This document shows, piece by piece, positions 41,132 through 41,226 of a stretch of 41,226 bases of DNA. Under the pieces are notes generated by a model. It saw only the letters and a program-made list of their open reading frames with translations. It had not been told where the DNA came from and did not search any database. Made by a program: the position numbers and the translations under genes. How positions within the stretch are numbered: position 1 is the first letter of the stretch; each line of letters begins with the position of its first letter. This stretch comes from an uncultured Bacteroidales bacterium (GTDB lineage: Bacteria > Bacteroidota > Bacteroidia > Bacteroidales > Paludibacteraceae): assembly GCA_900321605.1 (NCBI GenBank), contig ONWR01000028.1:1-41226 (forward strand), given 5' to 3'.

Positions 41132-41226
41132 ATGAAACAGACAAAATCCATAGTCGTAAAAGGAACTGCTATCAATGTACTATTAGACATGAACCAGAAT
41201 GATTATATCTGTTTAACGGATATGAC
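41132..41226 (+). CDS. KilA-N domain protein, N-terminal part (cut by window end)
   Basis: The frame starts MKQTKSIVVKGTAINVLLDM and continues NQNDYICLTDM before the window ends. The pattern of a short strand, a linker and DYIxLTDM is the opening of KilA-N domains, DNA-binding modules found in phage and mobile-element proteins and frequent in Bacteroidales. Only 31 residues are visible, so the call is provisional. It continues the accessory character of the right edge. Confidence 0.65.
   Translation, partial: MKQTKSIVVKGTAINVLLDMNQNDYICLTDM

Overview
The window is chromosomal DNA from a member of the Bacteroidales (Bacteroidota). The evidence is the gene order of the fused str–S10–spc–alpha ribosomal protein operon with no tuf after fusA, the zinc-free form of ribosomal protein bL36, a scarcity of Shine-Dalgarno sites, promoters of the Bacteroidota type (TTTG, about 20 nt, TAnnTTTG), and an accessory DUF3987-type protein at the left edge. 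I cannot place it below order level from the sequence alone.

Left accessory region (1–9100). A DUF3987 C-terminus enters from the left, followed by debris: an open-frame remnant with a terminator and a 28-codon stub of an ADP-ribosylglycohydrolase. Next comes a compact minus-strand operon: DUF6361 protein, phospholipase D-fold nuclease, SNF2/DEAD-like helicase and WYL regulator, each overlapping the next, then a HIRAN-domain gene with its own promoter. A 64-nt promoter/operator-like block lies upstream of both the DUF6361 gene and the HIRAN gene (50 of 64 positions identical). This looks like an anti-phage or DNA-processing cassette controlled by the WYL protein. About 890 bp of non-coding DNA with strong hairpins and a polypurine tract separates it from the divergent ribosomal operon.

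Central region (9267–29792). From one strong promoter run rpsL, rpsG, fusA, rpsJ, rplC, rplD, rplW, rplB, rpsS, rplV, rpsC, rplP, rpmC, rpsQ, rplN, rplX, rplE, rpsN, rpsH, rplF, rplR, rpsE, rpmD, rplO, secY, map, infA, rpmJ, rpsM, rpsK, rpsD, rpoA and rplQ, then an aspartyl-tRNA synthetase of archaeal/eukaryotic type and an intrinsic terminator. rpmD and rpmJ are short but intact. rpsM has no ATG, GTG or TTG in front of its conserved N-terminus.

Right region (29811–38187). A promoter drives four genes: an exported von Willebrand A protein, a lipobox/single-pass membrane protein, a 911-residue tubulin/FtsZ-like GTPase, and a 1148-residue protein with a papain-like protease domain, coiled coils and two membrane spans. 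This is the best candidate for an under-described system: a periplasm-to-cytosol assembly joining a cytoskeletal GTPase to a cytosolic cysteine protease. It is followed by a self-contained short transcript encoding a 24-residue peptide (38465–38539), and then a dense run of small toxin–antitoxin-like units: MNT/HEPN, a small protein with a zeta-type kinase, a tiny overlapping gene pair, degenerate repeat copies and a truncated KilA-N gene.

Across the whole window, intergenic gaps are filled with short tandem repeats. Almost all have a 7-nt unit, but the unit sequence differs from gap to gap. This pattern is not explained by the genes and is one of the most striking features here.
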